Notes: generated from the sequence alone by a model not told the origin. A stretch of 64,000 bases of DNA from Texcoconibacillus texcoconensis (GCF_014202575.1 NZ_JACHHB010000002.1:124001-188000), one strand, 5' to 3'; shown: positions 1-9,523, numbered from the stretch's first letter. A program made the numbers and translations.

Positions 1-110
1 AATTCACTTTGGGTCATAACACCCTTGACCATTTCCACATTACTAGTTCGAGTATGATTAGAACCATTGATAAAACAGTTCCCCTGAACGAAACGTTCAT
101 TCAAGGTACC

Positions 111-159
111 GGGACAGTCCCACTTTCGCACTTTAATTCAAGGAAGTGGGACTGTCCCT
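111..159. repeat. Palindromic repeat copy 1 (GGGACAGTCCC family)
   Basis: Inverted arms GGGACAGTCCCACTT and AAGTGGGACTGTCCC flank a variable centre with the usual TTTAATTCA core. It lies just past the bioY stop codon, so it may also fold as a bioY terminator. Further copies occur at 2955, 15165, 16869, 18768, 20458, 21273, 25167 and 26944. Confidence 0.85.
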
Positions 160-169
160 CTTTCACGCT

Positions 170-748
170 TTACACCGCTGGTCTTGCTTCCAAAACTACT
201 TTCTTAACTTTCGGAGCGATAAGGGCCGCCGCTACAACGACGCCTGTATCAATTGGCAAATAGGCGGCCATCCATGACCAGGTAAGAAGGTAATTAAAAC
301 CTCCAGGAGCTTCAAACCAAAGCGTATATGCGGCATACATGTAATGAGCTCCGATCAGGTAGTTCAAGAACAACCCGCATGCGCCTGCGAAAAGGTATGT
401 ACGAATGGTTGGATCGCTCTTTCTTTCAACCACTTTCCCCACAGCATAGGCAACGGCTATAAAAGAAACGACAAAGCCAAATGTAGGGCTGATTACATGC
501 CCGATACCTCCTTTAAATTGAGCAAAAACGGGCATGCCAACCAAACCAATAAGCATGTACAAAGTCATGCTAGCTGCACCAAGCCTACTTCCTAGCAATA
601 CCCCTGCAAGAATGGCAAATAACAATTGAAAAGTAATAGGAACTCCGCCAATTGTTAAGTAAGCGGAAACGTTCGCTCCTATGGCCATAAGCGCTGCAAA
701 CATAGCAGCAAGCGTCATATCAATCGGACGCCAAGGTTGTTTATTCAC
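170..748 (-). CDS. bioY: Biotin transporter BioY (ECF S-component)
   Basis: Membrane substrate-binding subunit for biotin uptake; the family works alone or with an ECF energising module. The protein (about 192 aa) has around six hydrophobic segments and the BioY-typical stretches GGVPITFQ near the N-terminus, GMPVFAQFKGG in the middle and NYLIGAHYMY further on. The longest open frame begins at 772, but a strong ribosome site (GGGAGGGG) sits 5 bases before an in-frame GTG at 748, so GTG 748 is chosen; the upstream ATGs overlap the operator. It is divergent from bioD, with two BirA-type operators between them, so repression by biotin-loaded BirA is likely. No ecfA or ecfT genes are nearby. Confidence 0.93.
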   Translation of the reverse strand: MNKQPWRPIDMTLAAMFAALMAIGANVSAYLTIGGVPITFQLLFAILAGVLLGSRLGAASMTLYMLIGLVGMPVFAQFKGGIGHVISPTFGFVVSFIAVAYAVGKVVERKSDPTIRTYLFAGACGLFLNYLIGAHYMYAAYTLWFEAPGGFNYLLTWSWMAAYLPIDTGVVVAAALIAPKVKKVVLEARPAV

Positions 749-762
749 GATTACCCCTCCCA

Positions 763-793
763 TTGTAAACAATTTTCACCATCAAGTTAACAA
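763..793 (-). promoter_or_regulatory. BirA-type biotin operator (bioY side)
   Basis: TTGTAAAC (763-770), a 15-base spacer, then GTTAACAA (786-793). The arms and spacing match the BirA operator pattern TTGTWAAC-N15-GTTWACAA. It lies 15 bases upstream of the bioY start. Confidence 0.82.
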
Positions 794-839
794 TGATTGT
801 AACAAATATTCTTACATTTGTTGATAGATAACAAAGATA

Positions 840-870
840 ATGTTAACTTATATTAAACAATAGTTTACAT
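840..870 (+). promoter_or_regulatory. BirA-type biotin operator (bioD side)
   Basis: ATGTTAAC (840-847), a 15-base spacer, then GTTTACAT (863-870). It has the same architecture as the operator at 763 and lies 28 bases upstream of the bioD start. The divergent promoters therefore each seem to have their own operator. Confidence 0.8.
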
Positions 871-898
871 TGATCCGAAACGGAAAGCGGGTGATGAA

Positions 899-1597
899 TT
901 GAACCATTTATTTATTACTGGCACAGATACTGAAGTAGGCAAAACGGTTGTCACGAGTCTTCTTTTCAAATCTTTTATCGACAAAGGCATATGTGTTCGC
1001 CCCTTTAAACCGATCCAAACAGGGGCGTATAAAGAGGGGAACACCTTGATTGCGCCAGATGTTGCGTTTTACCAAAAAATCAAAATGATCGCTAGAGAAA
1101 AAGCGACTCATTATCTCTTTGAACCTGCTTGCTCTCCTCACCTGGCCGGTAGGATGGCAAACACTCATATTGATATCGAAACGATAAAGAAAACTTACGT
1201 TGAATTGTCCCAAAATTATGAATCCATTCTCATCGAAGGGGCTGGGGGCCTTGCCGTTCCTATTAATGAATCAGCCGATATGGCTGACCTTGCCAAACTG
1301 TTAGACGTGCCCATCGTAATTGTCTCCAGGCCAAACCTCGGAACGATTAATCACACGCTGCAAACTTTTTATTACGCACAGAGTAAAGGACTAGAAGTTG
1401 CTGGTGTCATTTTTTCAAAGGTTTCTCGCCAACGAACTGACATAGAAGAAGAAAACATTCGATTTATTGAAGAAAGAATGCCAGTGCTAGGGTGTATACC
1501 CGATGTCAAAAACATAGACGAAAAACTTGCTGATGAAAACATTGCCCTGGAACTAACGGCTCATTTGAATATCGACAAACTTCAAAACCATTTGTAG
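899..1597 (+). CDS. bioD: Dethiobiotin synthetase BioD
   Basis: ATP-dependent carboxylation of 7,8-diaminopelargonate to dethiobiotin, the penultimate biotin step; cytoplasmic. The N-terminal P-loop GTDTEVGKT (residues 8-16), KPIQTG and EGAGGLAVP are the expected BioD motifs, and 232 aa is the normal length. Translation starts at TTG 899: the nearby ATG 894 hits a stop after one codon, and GCGGGTGATG supplies a ribosome site. bioA follows after 12 bases, so the two form an operon. bioB, bioF, bioW and bioI are absent here, so the rest of the pathway must lie elsewhere or be replaced by uptake. Confidence 0.95.
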   Translation: MNHLFITGTDTEVGKTVVTSLLFKSFIDKGICVRPFKPIQTGAYKEGNTLIAPDVAFYQKIKMIAREKATHYLFEPACSPHLAGRMANTHIDIETIKKTYVELSQNYESILIEGAGGLAVPINESADMADLAKLLDVPIVIVSRPNLGTINHTLQTFYYAQSKGLEVAGVIFSKVSRQRTDIEEENIRFIEERMPVLGCIPDVKNIDEKLADENIALELTAHLNIDKLQNHL

Positions 1598-1609
1598 AGG
1601 TGAAAAATC

Positions 1610-2956
1610 ATGACTGATGCAAACAAAGTAATGGAATTAAGTAAAGAATACTTATGGCTTCCTTTTACGCAAATGAAAGACTACGAAAAGGATCCACTTA
1701 TCATTGAAGAAGGCGAAGGGATCAAACTAAAAGATATTTACGGGAAAGAATATTATGATGGCTATTCTTCTTTGTGGGTAAACGTACATGGTCACAGAAA
1801 ACAAGAAATTGATGATGCAGTAAAAGAGCAGCTTGATCGTATTGCTCATTCTACATTGCTAGGAGCTACAAACGTCCCTGCAACCCTTTTGGCAGAGCGA
1901 CTTATCCAGATTTCACCGCCTAACTTACAGCGAGTATTTTACTCAGACAGCGGAGCCGAAGCGATTGAAATCGCACTGAAAATGGCTTTCCAATATTGGT
2001 ATAACAACGGCAATGAGAAAAAAACAAAATTTGTTACGTTTTCAGACGGCTATCATGGAGATACGGTGGGCGCGATCAGCGTCGGAGCAGTAGATTTATT
2101 CCACAAAATCTACAACCCTCTCATGTTTAATAGCTTTAAAGTCCCATTCCCGGATACGTACCGCCATCCAAGTGATGATCCACAAGAGGTCATGCGAGAA
2201 TCATTAAGTGCTTTGAAGGAGACATTGGACAAACACCATGAGGAAATTGCCGGCTTAATTATGGAGTCGAAAATCCAAGGGGCAGGCGGAATGAAAATTA
2301 TGACTGATGGATTTTTTAAAGAGGTAGAAAATCTATGTCGTACTTACGGAATACTGCTTATTGTAGATGAAGTAGCCACAGGCTTCGGGAGAACAGGAAA
2401 GATGTTTGCCGTCGAGCATGAAGAAATCCGCCCAGATATCATGACCGTGGCAAAAGGAATCACAGGCGGGTATTTACCGATTGCCGCTACAATCACATCC
2501 GAGGAAGTACACCAAGCCTTTTATGACGATTACACAAAGCTAAAAACCCTTTTTCATGGGCATTCTTATACAGGAAACCAGTTGGGCTGCGCCGCTGCAT
2601 TAGCCAATCTTGACCTTTTCGAAAAAGAAAATATTGTAGCGAGCGTAGAACAAAAAGCAAGTGTTGTTCAGGAAGCATTGAAGCCCGTAGCTGAACAAGC
2701 AGGTGTTGGCGATGTACGTCAGTTAGGACTCATGTGCGGAATCGAACTCTCTAAAGACAAAATAACAAAAGAACCTTTTCCATTTGAAGAAAGAATGGCT
2801 TACCATACCACTTTAACCATGAGAAAAAACGGAATGTTGACACGCCCCCTCGGTGATACGGTCATCTTTATGCCACCATTAGCCGCAGAAGAATCAGACC
2901 TAAAAGCAATGGTTGGCATTATCGAAAAATCAATAGAAGAAACAATCACAGACTGA
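1610..2956 (+). CDS. bioA: 7,8-diaminopelargonate aminotransferase BioA/BioK
   Basis: PLP-dependent class III aminotransferase making 7,8-diaminopelargonate from KAPA. The amino donor is S-adenosylmethionine in classical BioA and lysine in the B. subtilis enzyme; which one applies here cannot be read off. Visible motifs are [15 protein letters not shown] (PLP phosphate loop), [20 protein letters not shown] and [12 protein letters not shown] with the Schiff-base lysine. Length 448 aa is normal. The ribosome site GAGGTG lies just upstream. An internal piece (2071-2285) recurs at 16961-17175 with 7 mismatches. A compound palindromic repeat begins at the stop codon. Confidence 0.93.
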   Translation: MTDANKVMELSKEYLWLPFTQMKDYEKDPLIIEEGEGIKLKDIYGKEYYDGYSSLWVNVHGHRKQEIDDAVKEQLDRIAHSTLLGATNVPATLLAERLIQISPPNLQRVFYSDSGAEAIEIALKMAFQYWYNNGNEKKTKFVTFSDGYHGDTVGAISVGAVDLFHKIYNPLMFNSFKVPFPDTYRHPSDDPQEVMRESLSALKETLDKHHEEIAGLIMESKIQGAGGMKIMTDGFFKEVENLCRTYGILLIVDEVATGFGRTGKMFAVEHEEIRPDIMTVAKGITGGYLPIAATITSEEVHQAFYDDYTKLKTLFHGHSYTGNQLGCAAALANLDLFEKENIVASVEQKASVVQEALKPVAEQAGVGDVRQLGLMCGIELSKDKITKEPFPFEERMAYHTTLTMRKNGMLTRPLGDTVIFMPPLAAEESDLKAMVGIIEKSIEETITD

Positions 2957-3060
2957 GGGACAGTCCCACTTACGCGAGTTAAAGCGTTGAAGTGGGACTG
3001 TGAAGTGGGACTGTCCCTCTTACGTGAGTTAAAGCACTAAAGCGGGACTGTCCCTCTTTA
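2955..3060. repeat. Compound palindromic repeat (two fused copies)
   Basis: Two GGGACAGTCCC-family units run together: GAGGGACAGTCCCACTT, then AAGTGGGACTGTGAAGTGGGACTGTCCCTC, then a second AAAGCGGGACTGTCCCTCTTTA arm. The shared middle arm is partly doubled. It abuts the bioA stop and may act as its terminator. Confidence 0.85.
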
Positions 3061-3148
3061 ACACAGATTTGCAGGATTTAACTGTCTGCCGTTTCTTGCT
3101 CATTTTTTCATCCATATACTAGAACAAACTGACAGATTCAGGTGATAA

Positions 3149-3661
<513 letters not shown>

Positions 3662-3800
3662 TCTCTTTTTTTATCGTGTCCTTGACACGGGTACCAGTTT
3701 ATAAAGCCGTCCTTTTTTTCGTTATTTCTATTTCTCAAATTTATTTCTATAACGCCCTCTTAATCTAAAAAGATAGACTAAAACAATATAATGATTCAAC

Positions 3801-4559
3801 TTATCCATCGTAGAAGAAACGTTTAAATGAATAGAGTGTCGTATCACGATTTAAGTACCCTAAAGTTTTTGTCAAAGGAACTTCTTTCGGGCAAACTTCA
3901 ACACAATTTCCTGAATTCCCACAAGAAGTAATTCCTCCTTCTTTCATTATTTCATCTAACCTCATAGGTTCCTGCATTTTTCCTGTAGAATGAGTGTTAA
4001 AAAGTTTAACTTGAGCTATTGGGGCAGGGCCCATGAACGTTGATTTATCATTTACGTTAGGACAAGCTTCAAAACAAAGACCACAGGTCATACATTTACT
4101 GAGTTCATAGGCAAACTGTCTTTCTCTTTCATTCAATCTAGGGCCTGGACCAAGATCCTGGGTCCCGTCAATTTCAACCCAAGCCTTAACTTTCATTAGT
4201 GCCTCGAACATCCTTTTACGATCAACAATCAAATCTCTTTCAACTTCAAATGTATTTAAAGGAGCTAAATGAATAGGTTGTTCGAGTTGATCAACCAATG
4301 TTGAACATGCTTGCCGAGGTTCTCCATTCACAAGCAAAGAACAAGCACCACAAACTTCTTCTAAACAAATTGACTCCCATTGAACTGGTAAAGTTTCTAC
4401 ACCTTTTTTATTAACTGGGTTTTTACGAATTTCCATTAGTGCTGATACAATGTTCATACTAGGACGGTAATTAACCTCAAACTCTTCTACATAAGATTCT
4501 GAATTAGGTCCGTCCTGTCGTTTAATAATAAGGTGCACTGTCTTTCCATTTTCAGTCAT
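3801..4559 (-). CDS. sdhB: Succinate dehydrogenase iron-sulfur subunit SdhB
   Basis: Electron-transfer subunit of complex II, carrying electrons from SdhA to the membrane cytochrome. Cysteines for three clusters are visible: CLEEVCGACSLLVNG plus a later Cys for [2Fe-2S], CMTCGLCFEACP for [4Fe-4S], and CGNSGNCVEVCPKEVP for [3Fe-4S]. Length 252 aa is as in Bacillus SdhB. The ATG overlaps the sdhA stop (TAATG), so translation is coupled. It is the last gene of sdhCAB. Here the operon sits in a C4-dicarboxylate cluster rather than a housekeeping setting, so it may be a second copy; that cannot be tested in this window. Confidence 0.95.
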   Translation of the reverse strand: MTENGKTVHLIIKRQDGPNSESYVEEFEVNYRPSMNIVSALMEIRKNPVNKKGVETLPVQWESICLEEVCGACSLLVNGEPRQACSTLVDQLEQPIHLAPLNTFEVERDLIVDRKRMFEALMKVKAWVEIDGTQDLGPGPRLNERERQFAYELSKCMTCGLCFEACPNVNDKSTFMGPAPIAQVKLFNTHSTGKMQEPMRLDEIMKEGGITSCGNSGNCVEVCPKEVPLTKTLGYLNRDTTLYSFKRFFYDG

Positions 4560-6322
4560 TACTTAGCACCTGCCTTTCCACCCGTATAATCCCGTTTACG
4601 TGGTGTAATCATAGATGTATCTACATCTTCATATGAAAATTGAGGCTCTCTAGAACTTGCATCAAAGCTTGCCATTGTTGTTTTTAACCAATCTTCATCG
4701 TTACGGTCCGGAAATTCAGGCTTATAATGAGCTCCGCGACTTTCGTTCCTTAAATAAGCACCTTGGGTAATAGCCTTTGCAAGATCCATCATACCTTCTA
4801 ACCCTCGAACAAACGAAACCGCATGATTGTGCCACTTCAAAGAATCCTGAATATTAATTTGTTTGTATCGTTCCATGAAATCATTGAGAACTTCATCCGT
4901 TCGCTTTAGATTGTTATTTTCACGGACAACCGTAACATTCTCCGTCATAACTTGACCCATTTCCTGATGGAGTTTATATGCATTTTCCTCTCCATTCATA
5001 CTGAGAATCCCGGAAATCTCCTCTTCATCAACCTTTAACTGGTCGTCAAAGATCTTTTCTGATAATCCATTGGTCGATTCTGTTAATCCTTTTGCATACC
5101 GTACAGCTTCAGGTCCAGCTACCATTCCACCATAGACAGCAGAAAGTAATGAGTTAGCTCCTAGACGATTAGCCCCGTGTTGAGAATAATCACATTCACC
5201 TGCGGCAAATAAACCTGGGATCGATGTGTGTTGCTGATTATCAACCCAGATTCCACCCATAGAATAATGAACTCCTGGGAAAATCTTCATTGGTACTTTT
5301 CTTGGGTCATCTCCCATGAACTTCTGATAGATTTCTAAAATTCCACCTAATCTTACATTTAAATAGTCGGTGTCAATATGCGAAACATCTAAATACACCA
5401 TATTTTCATTGTTAACACCTAATTTCTGATTAACACATACATCAAATATTTCACGGGTGGCTATATCTCGTGGAACAAGATTTCCGAATGCCGGATATTT
5501 TTCTTCTAAAAAATACCAAGGTTTGCCGTCCTTATATGTCCATACTCTTGCCCCTTCACCACGAGCTGATTCACTCATAAGACGCAATTTGTCATCTCCT
5601 GGAACGGCTGTTGGATGAATTTGAATAAATTCACCATTTGCATAAGATGCACCTTGACGATATAGTTTACCAACAGCTGCTCCAGTATTAATTAATGAAT
5701 TAGTGGACCTTCCAAATATCATACCAGGACCACCACTTGCCATGATCACAGCGTCTCCTTTAAACGCACGCATATTCATGGAAAGAAGCTCTTGCCCTGT
5801 AACTCCACGACACACACCATCTTCATCTAAAATGGCAGATACGAAGTCCCACCCTTCAAATTTCTGAACTTTACCTTCTGCTTCATATTTCCTCACTTGC
5901 TCATCTAGAGCATAAAGAAGTTGCTGACCTGTTGTTGCACCTGAAAATGCAGTTCTACGATGCTGTGTTCCACCAAACCTTCTTAAATCTAAAAGACCTT
6001 CCGGCGTCCGGTTAAACATAACACCCATACGATCAAACATATTGATAATGTGCGGAGCAGTTTCACACATTCCCCAAACTTGTTTTTGATTGGCAAGAAA
6101 GTCTCCACCATAGATCGTATCTTGGAAATGTCGTTCCGGCGAATCATCTTCACCTTTTGTATTTAAAGCTCCATTGATTCCGCCTTGTGCACAAGCAGAA
6201 TGGGACCTTTTCACTGGTACAAGGGATAATAGATCCACATCCATTCCCATTTCAACTACTTTAATTGTTGCCATTAGGCCCGCTAATCCGCCACCTACAA
6301 CGACAATTTTCTGTTGCGCCAT
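4559..6322 (-). CDS. sdhA: Succinate dehydrogenase flavoprotein subunit SdhA
   Basis: Catalytic subunit oxidising succinate to fumarate with covalently bound FAD. The N-terminal dinucleotide fold is VVVGGGLAGLMA; the flavin-linking His lies in KRSHSACAQGG. Substrate-site motifs HRRTAFSGATTGQQ, GEGARVW and HGANRLGANSLLSA are present. Length 587 aa is typical. An AAGGAGG ribosome site precedes ATG 6322. It is 29 bases downstream of sdhC and overlaps sdhB by one base. The product fumarate would feed the fumarase encoded next door. Confidence 0.96.
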   Translation of the reverse strand: MAQQKIVVVGGGLAGLMATIKVVEMGMDVDLLSLVPVKRSHSACAQGGINGALNTKGEDDSPERHFQDTIYGGDFLANQKQVWGMCETAPHIINMFDRMGVMFNRTPEGLLDLRRFGGTQHRRTAFSGATTGQQLLYALDEQVRKYEAEGKVQKFEGWDFVSAILDEDGVCRGVTGQELLSMNMRAFKGDAVIMASGGPGMIFGRSTNSLINTGAAVGKLYRQGASYANGEFIQIHPTAVPGDDKLRLMSESARGEGARVWTYKDGKPWYFLEEKYPAFGNLVPRDIATREIFDVCVNQKLGVNNENMVYLDVSHIDTDYLNVRLGGILEIYQKFMGDDPRKVPMKIFPGVHYSMGGIWVDNQQHTSIPGLFAAGECDYSQHGANRLGANSLLSAVYGGMVAGPEAVRYAKGLTESTNGLSEKIFDDQLKVDEEEISGILSMNGEENAYKLHQEMGQVMTENVTVVRENNNLKRTDEVLNDFMERYKQINIQDSLKWHNHAVSFVRGLEGMMDLAKAITQGAYLRNESRGAHYKPEFPDRNDEDWLKTTMASFDASSREPQFSYEDVDTSMITPRKRDYTGGKAGAK

Positions 6323-6351
6323 TTGATATCCTCCTTCTAAAGAATTTCTTT

Positions 6352-6960
6352 TTAGACAAATGCAAAGATTGCTACGATACCAATTGCAGATAATAATATA
6401 AATAAGGTCACCGCTATAAACTTACCTAATCTTTGTGATTTTTCACTTACTGTAATTCCCCAAGTTATTAGCATTGTTCGTACACCATTAGCAAAGTGGA
6501 AAATTGTCATTAACGTACCTACAATAAAAAACACCAAATAAATTGGATTTTTAACAAGGTTGGCTATCATATCGAAATTAACTTCTGCACCAAAAGTCGC
6601 AGGAACCCTCGTTGTCGCCACATGCCATATGATGAACAATAGCGCAATAATTCCAGATAATCTTTGTAAATAGAAATACCAATTTCTTTCATAACGATAA
6701 GACGAAATATTATTTTTTGCTTCACGACTTATAAAAATGCCATATATTCCATGAAATAAAATCGGTATATAAATCACAAATATTGCTAGAATGGTATTGA
6801 AAGGTAAACTCCCCATAAAAGCAGCCGCTTCATTATAAGCTTCCTCTCCTAAGATGGCAGTAAAATTAACACTTAAATGAATGATTAAAAAAACACCAAT
6901 TGGGATTAATCCTGACAAAGAGTGCACCTTTCTCCAGAAATATGTTCGGTCTTGTTTCAC
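6352..6960 (-). CDS. sdhC: Succinate dehydrogenase cytochrome b558 subunit SdhC
   Basis: Single-polypeptide membrane anchor of the Bacillus type, with five hydrophobic helices and two haems. Histidines suited to haem ligation sit in KVHSLSG, IIHLSVN, LFHGIYG, IWHVATT and IFHFANG. GTG 6960 is preferred because AGGTG lies six bases upstream; GTG 6969 and ATG 6966 are in frame but overlap that site. First gene of sdhCAB. About 190 bp upstream is a palindrome TTTGTGA-N6-TCACAAA, which suggests control by a CRP/FNR-family regulator. Confidence 0.92.
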   Translation of the reverse strand: MKQDRTYFWRKVHSLSGLIPIGVFLIIHLSVNFTAILGEEAYNEAAAFMGSLPFNTILAIFVIYIPILFHGIYGIFISREAKNNISSYRYERNWYFYLQRLSGIIALLFIIWHVATTRVPATFGAEVNFDMIANLVKNPIYLVFFIVGTLMTIFHFANGVRTMLITWGITVSEKSQRLGKFIAVTLFILLSAIGIVAIFAFV

Positions 6961-7151
6961 AATCATCACCTCATCTTCTATTAACTAGCAAATAAATTTA
7001 TTAGTTGATTCTCACCGTTCTCCTTATTTGTTTCCTGTTATAGTACTTTGTTTTCTTTCAATAACTTGATGACCTCTTTATTTCGTGATTCTTTTCTAAC
7101 CATCCCTTTATATACTTTTCTTATAAATCATCTCCTTTATTTTTTGTACAT

Positions 7152-7171
7152 TTTGTGAATCCAATCACAAA
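7152..7171 (-). promoter_or_regulatory. CRP/FNR-like palindrome upstream of sdhC
   Basis: TTTGTGA (7152-7158), ATCCAA, TCACAAA (7165-7171): a perfect inverted repeat of the TGTGA-N6-TCACA type recognised by CRP/FNR-family proteins, including Bacillus Fnr. Binding by the linked MalR-like regulator is an alternative. The regulator is inferred, not shown. Confidence 0.55.
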
Positions 7172-7243
7172 TCAGAGTAAAAAAATTTGATTGACCAATC
7201 ATTTCTTGATTTAAATTTATCTCAATCTATTGGTTCTGAACAG

Positions 7244-7441
7244 TTATTGAAAATTAATTAAGTGTAAATTAATTAAAGAAATTGATTCTAGTATCCTTTC
7301 GCTTTCATTAGTTACAAAAGGGTAATTCGAGGAAAACTGAGTATTAATGGTTATTCTTGCAACCAGGGCACTGACAAAATGATAGATCTCATAAATGAAG
7401 TAAAGTAAACCAGAAATTACTAATAACTCAGTGAAGATCAC
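7244..7441 (-). CDS. Possible small membrane protein (65 aa)
   Basis: A GTG start at 7441 follows a GAGGG ribosome site at good spacing. The first 30 residues form a likely membrane helix (TELLVISGLLYFIYEIYHF). The C-terminal half overlaps the duplicated control region, and no such frame survives in the second copy, which argues against a conserved protein. I do not recognise it. It could be a degraded gene or chance. Confidence 0.22.
   Translation of the reverse strand: MIFTELLVISGLLYFIYEIYHFVSALVARITINTQFSSNYPFVTNESERILESISLINLHLINFQ
7294..7308 (-). promoter_or_regulatory. Possible cre (CcpA) site upstream of sdhC
   Basis: On the minus strand ATGAAAGCGAAAGGA has the conserved left half TGAAAGCG of a catabolite-responsive element but a poor right half. 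The counterpart at 11995-12009 (ATGAAAGCGAAGTAT) keeps the same half. Weak evidence for catabolite control. Confidence 0.3.
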
Positions 7442-7804
7442 AGTTTTCCCTCTTCATTTTCCCTTTCTTTTCTGGCTTGCACTGAAATCCCTAGACCCTT
7501 TCATCAAATCAAAAACGCCTAAGGTTAGAAGATTGTTCATTGGTTAAACCCTTTTTTATCGTGTAATTTTAAGAGGAGGAATGTCTTTACGCAGAATTTC
7601 TATTCAGCAGTGTTCGTAAATATTACATGATAAGGTTTGGTGTTCAATGATCGTCTTCATCTACCTTAGGCACTCTCGTACAACCCAAACGGAAAGAACT
7701 TTTCATTTGTTTTTCAAATTCGCATGATGATTTTACAGTTACTTTAACTACCAATTAGCAAGGCAGTTTTAAAATGTATCAACCTGTTACAACATTAATT
7801 AGAC
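7442..7804. other. Intergenic region between fumarase and sdhC
   Basis: About 360 bp with no supportable frame on either strand. It lies downstream of the fumarase beta gene and upstream of sdhC. A TTTTTTATCGTGT motif near 7550 resembles the tail of the IS3 remnant near 3670 but is too short to call. Confidence 0.5.
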
Positions 7805-8365
7805 TCAATCTACTACCTTATATTGTTCTACACCTAGCTCATAAAGGTTATTTCCTTCGCTATCTATAGCAACAATACACGGATAATCTTCTACTTCTAA
7901 TTTTCGAATCGCTTCAGGCCCTAGATCATCATAAGCGACAACTTCTGCACTTTTAACTGAATCTGCAATTAAAGCTGCTGCACCACCAATTGCCGCGAAA
8001 TAAACTGCGCTATGTTCTACCATTGCATCAATAACTTCCTTACTACGTGGCCCTTTACCAATCATCCCAGTTAGCCCTTTTTCGATTAGCCTTGGTGAAT
8101 ATGAATCCATTCGACTACTAGTCGTTGGACCACATGAACCAATAACTTTTCCAGGCTTAGGCGGTGTTGGACCTGCATAATAAACAATTTGATTCTCTAA
8201 ACTAATTGGTGGTTCATTACCTTCAACTAGATCTGTCACAATGTTTTTATGAGCAGCATCCCGCGCAGTGTAAATCACACCAGATAAAGAGACGCGATCA
8301 CCACATTTTAAATCTTTTAATTTTTCTTTTGTTAAAGGTAAAGTAATAGATTTAACATTAGACAT
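7805..8365 (-). CDS. Fumarate hydratase class I, beta subunit
   Basis: C-terminal (swivelling) subunit of two-subunit iron-sulfur hydro-lyases, which convert fumarate to malate; tartrate dehydratase TtdB is the closest alternative. Motifs are VYYAGPTPPKPGKVIGS, CGPTTSSRMDSY and GKGPRSKEV. The chosen start is ATG 8365, because GGAGG lies eight bases before it; the longer frame from 8383 lacks a ribosome site. This start overlaps the alpha-subunit stop by eight bases, so translation is probably coupled. It pairs with the alpha subunit upstream and sits among succinate and malate genes, which favours fumarase over tartrate dehydratase. Confidence 0.88.
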   Translation of the reverse strand: MSNVKSITLPLTKEKLKDLKCGDRVSLSGVIYTARDAAHKNIVTDLVEGNEPPISLENQIVYYAGPTPPKPGKVIGSCGPTTSSRMDSYSPRLIEKGLTGMIGKGPRSKEVIDAMVEHSAVYFAAIGGAAALIADSVKSAEVVAYDDLGPEAIRKLEVEDYPCIVAIDSEGNNLYELGVEQYKVVD

Positions 8366-9230
8366 TGATAGTACCTCCTTCACCAGTTAGTGTTATTTCT
8401 TTATGTCGTGCTGCATGACAATTCAAATTAACAGATACAGGTAATGTTGCTATGTGTGTTGGATATGCTTCAATATGCACTGCCAATGCTGTTACTTTCC
8501 CTCCAAACCCTTGTGGGCCAATACCAAGCTTGTTAATTTCCTCAAGTAATTCTTCTTCTAACTGTCTATATCTTGGATCCGGATGTGGTTCTCCTGCAGT
8601 TCTAGATAATGCCTTCTTCGATAAGAAAGCGGACTTATCCATCGTTCCTCCAATACCAACACCCACAATAACTGGTGGACAAGGGTTTCCACCTGCTTTA
8701 GCTAGAGAATCAACTACAAATCCTTTTATCCCTTCAAGGCCGTCAGCAGGCTTTAACATTTTTAAGAATCCCATATTTTCACTACCAGCACCTTTTGGTA
8801 GTATTTGAATCTTTACATTGTCACCAGGAACAATGTCTGTATGAATCAATGCTGGTGTATTATCACCTGTATTTACTCTTTCAAATACAGGATCTTTTAC
8901 GACTGATTTTCTTAAATATCCATCTGTATAACCTTGTCTCACACCTTCATTGATCGCATCTGTTAATGCACCACCAACAATGTGTACATCTTGTCCAACT
9001 TCAACAAAAACGACCGCTACCCCTGTGTCTTGACACATCGGTACATTCTCATCTCGAGCAACTTTAATATTTTTCTCGATTTTTTCTAAGCTGTACTTTC
9101 CAAACTCTGATTCTTCCTCTTTTGCAGCTTGTTGAATTAAACCTTCAACTTCATGTGGTAAATCATTCGCTGCATCAATACATAATTCTCTAACTGCTTC
9201 TGTAATTTTTTCTGTCGTTACTTGTTTCAC
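8358..9230 (-). CDS. Fumarate hydratase class I, alpha subunit
   Basis: Catalytic [4Fe-4S] subunit of a two-subunit class I fumarase (or L-tartrate dehydratase TtdA-like). The three cluster cysteines expected in this family are visible in MCQDTGVAV, NPCPPVIVG and LNCHAARHKE. Length 290 aa matches stand-alone alpha subunits. An AGGTG ribosome site precedes the start. B. subtilis uses an unrelated class II FumC, so this oxygen-sensitive type is probably accessory here. A DASS dicarboxylate carrier lies upstream and sdhCAB downstream, all on one strand. Confidence 0.88.
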   Translation of the reverse strand: MKQVTTEKITEAVRELCIDAANDLPHEVEGLIQQAAKEEESEFGKYSLEKIEKNIKVARDENVPMCQDTGVAVVFVEVGQDVHIVGGALTDAINEGVRQGYTDGYLRKSVVKDPVFERVNTGDNTPALIHTDIVPGDNVKIQILPKGAGSENMGFLKMLKPADGLEGIKGFVVDSLAKAGGNPCPPVIVGVGIGGTMDKSAFLSKKALSRTAGEPHPDPRYRQLEEELLEEINKLGIGPQGFGGKVTALAVHIEAYPTHIATLPVSVNLNCHAARHKEITLTGEGGTINV

Positions 9231-9523
9231 TTAAAAACACCTCCGTTTAGTCATCAAGCATTTTTGAAGTTCGCTTACCTTTGTATGAATAAAAGGTTTT
9301 TTTCAATTCGAGTAAGATGTTGATAAAACCCTTCTCTTCTAGTTATTAATTGTGTATTTGATGGTGCTAGGCATGAATGAAGAGATAAGAGTCTGGAAAA
9401 TTTCTCAAGCAATCTGACCTCCCTCATTAACCATGCCCGCACCATACATTCAGTTAAAAGAAATAGCTCTCTTTAAAACGTTTTAGCAAATATCACCAAG
9501 AGGTGAGTAAAAATAGCTTAATT
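9231..9523. other. Spacer between transporter and fumarase
   Basis: 293 bp with no supportable gene. It carries the fumarase ribosome site at its left edge. I could not pick out a convincing promoter or a CRP/FNR-like palindrome such as those before the neighbouring operons. Confidence 0.4.

Larger units (their letters stand above)
7131..7325 (-). repeat. Duplicated upstream (control) region, copy 1
   Basis: About 195 bp resembling 11821-12026 throughout, with gaps. Shared landmarks in the same order are a ribosome-site-like AAAGGAG, a TTTGTKA-N6-TCACAAA palindrome, TTGATTGA/TCAATCA runs, TCAATAACTG/TCAATAACTA and ATGAAAGCGAA. Copy 1 precedes sdhC and copy 2 precedes the larA-like relic, both on the minus strand. 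This looks like one ancestral promoter region copied in front of two operons. Confidence 0.6.

Noticed and set aside
7244-7441. 65-codon frame as a confident gene
   Set aside because: It has a plausible start and one hydrophobic helix, but half of it lies in a duplicated control region where the other copy has no such frame; kept at low confidence only.
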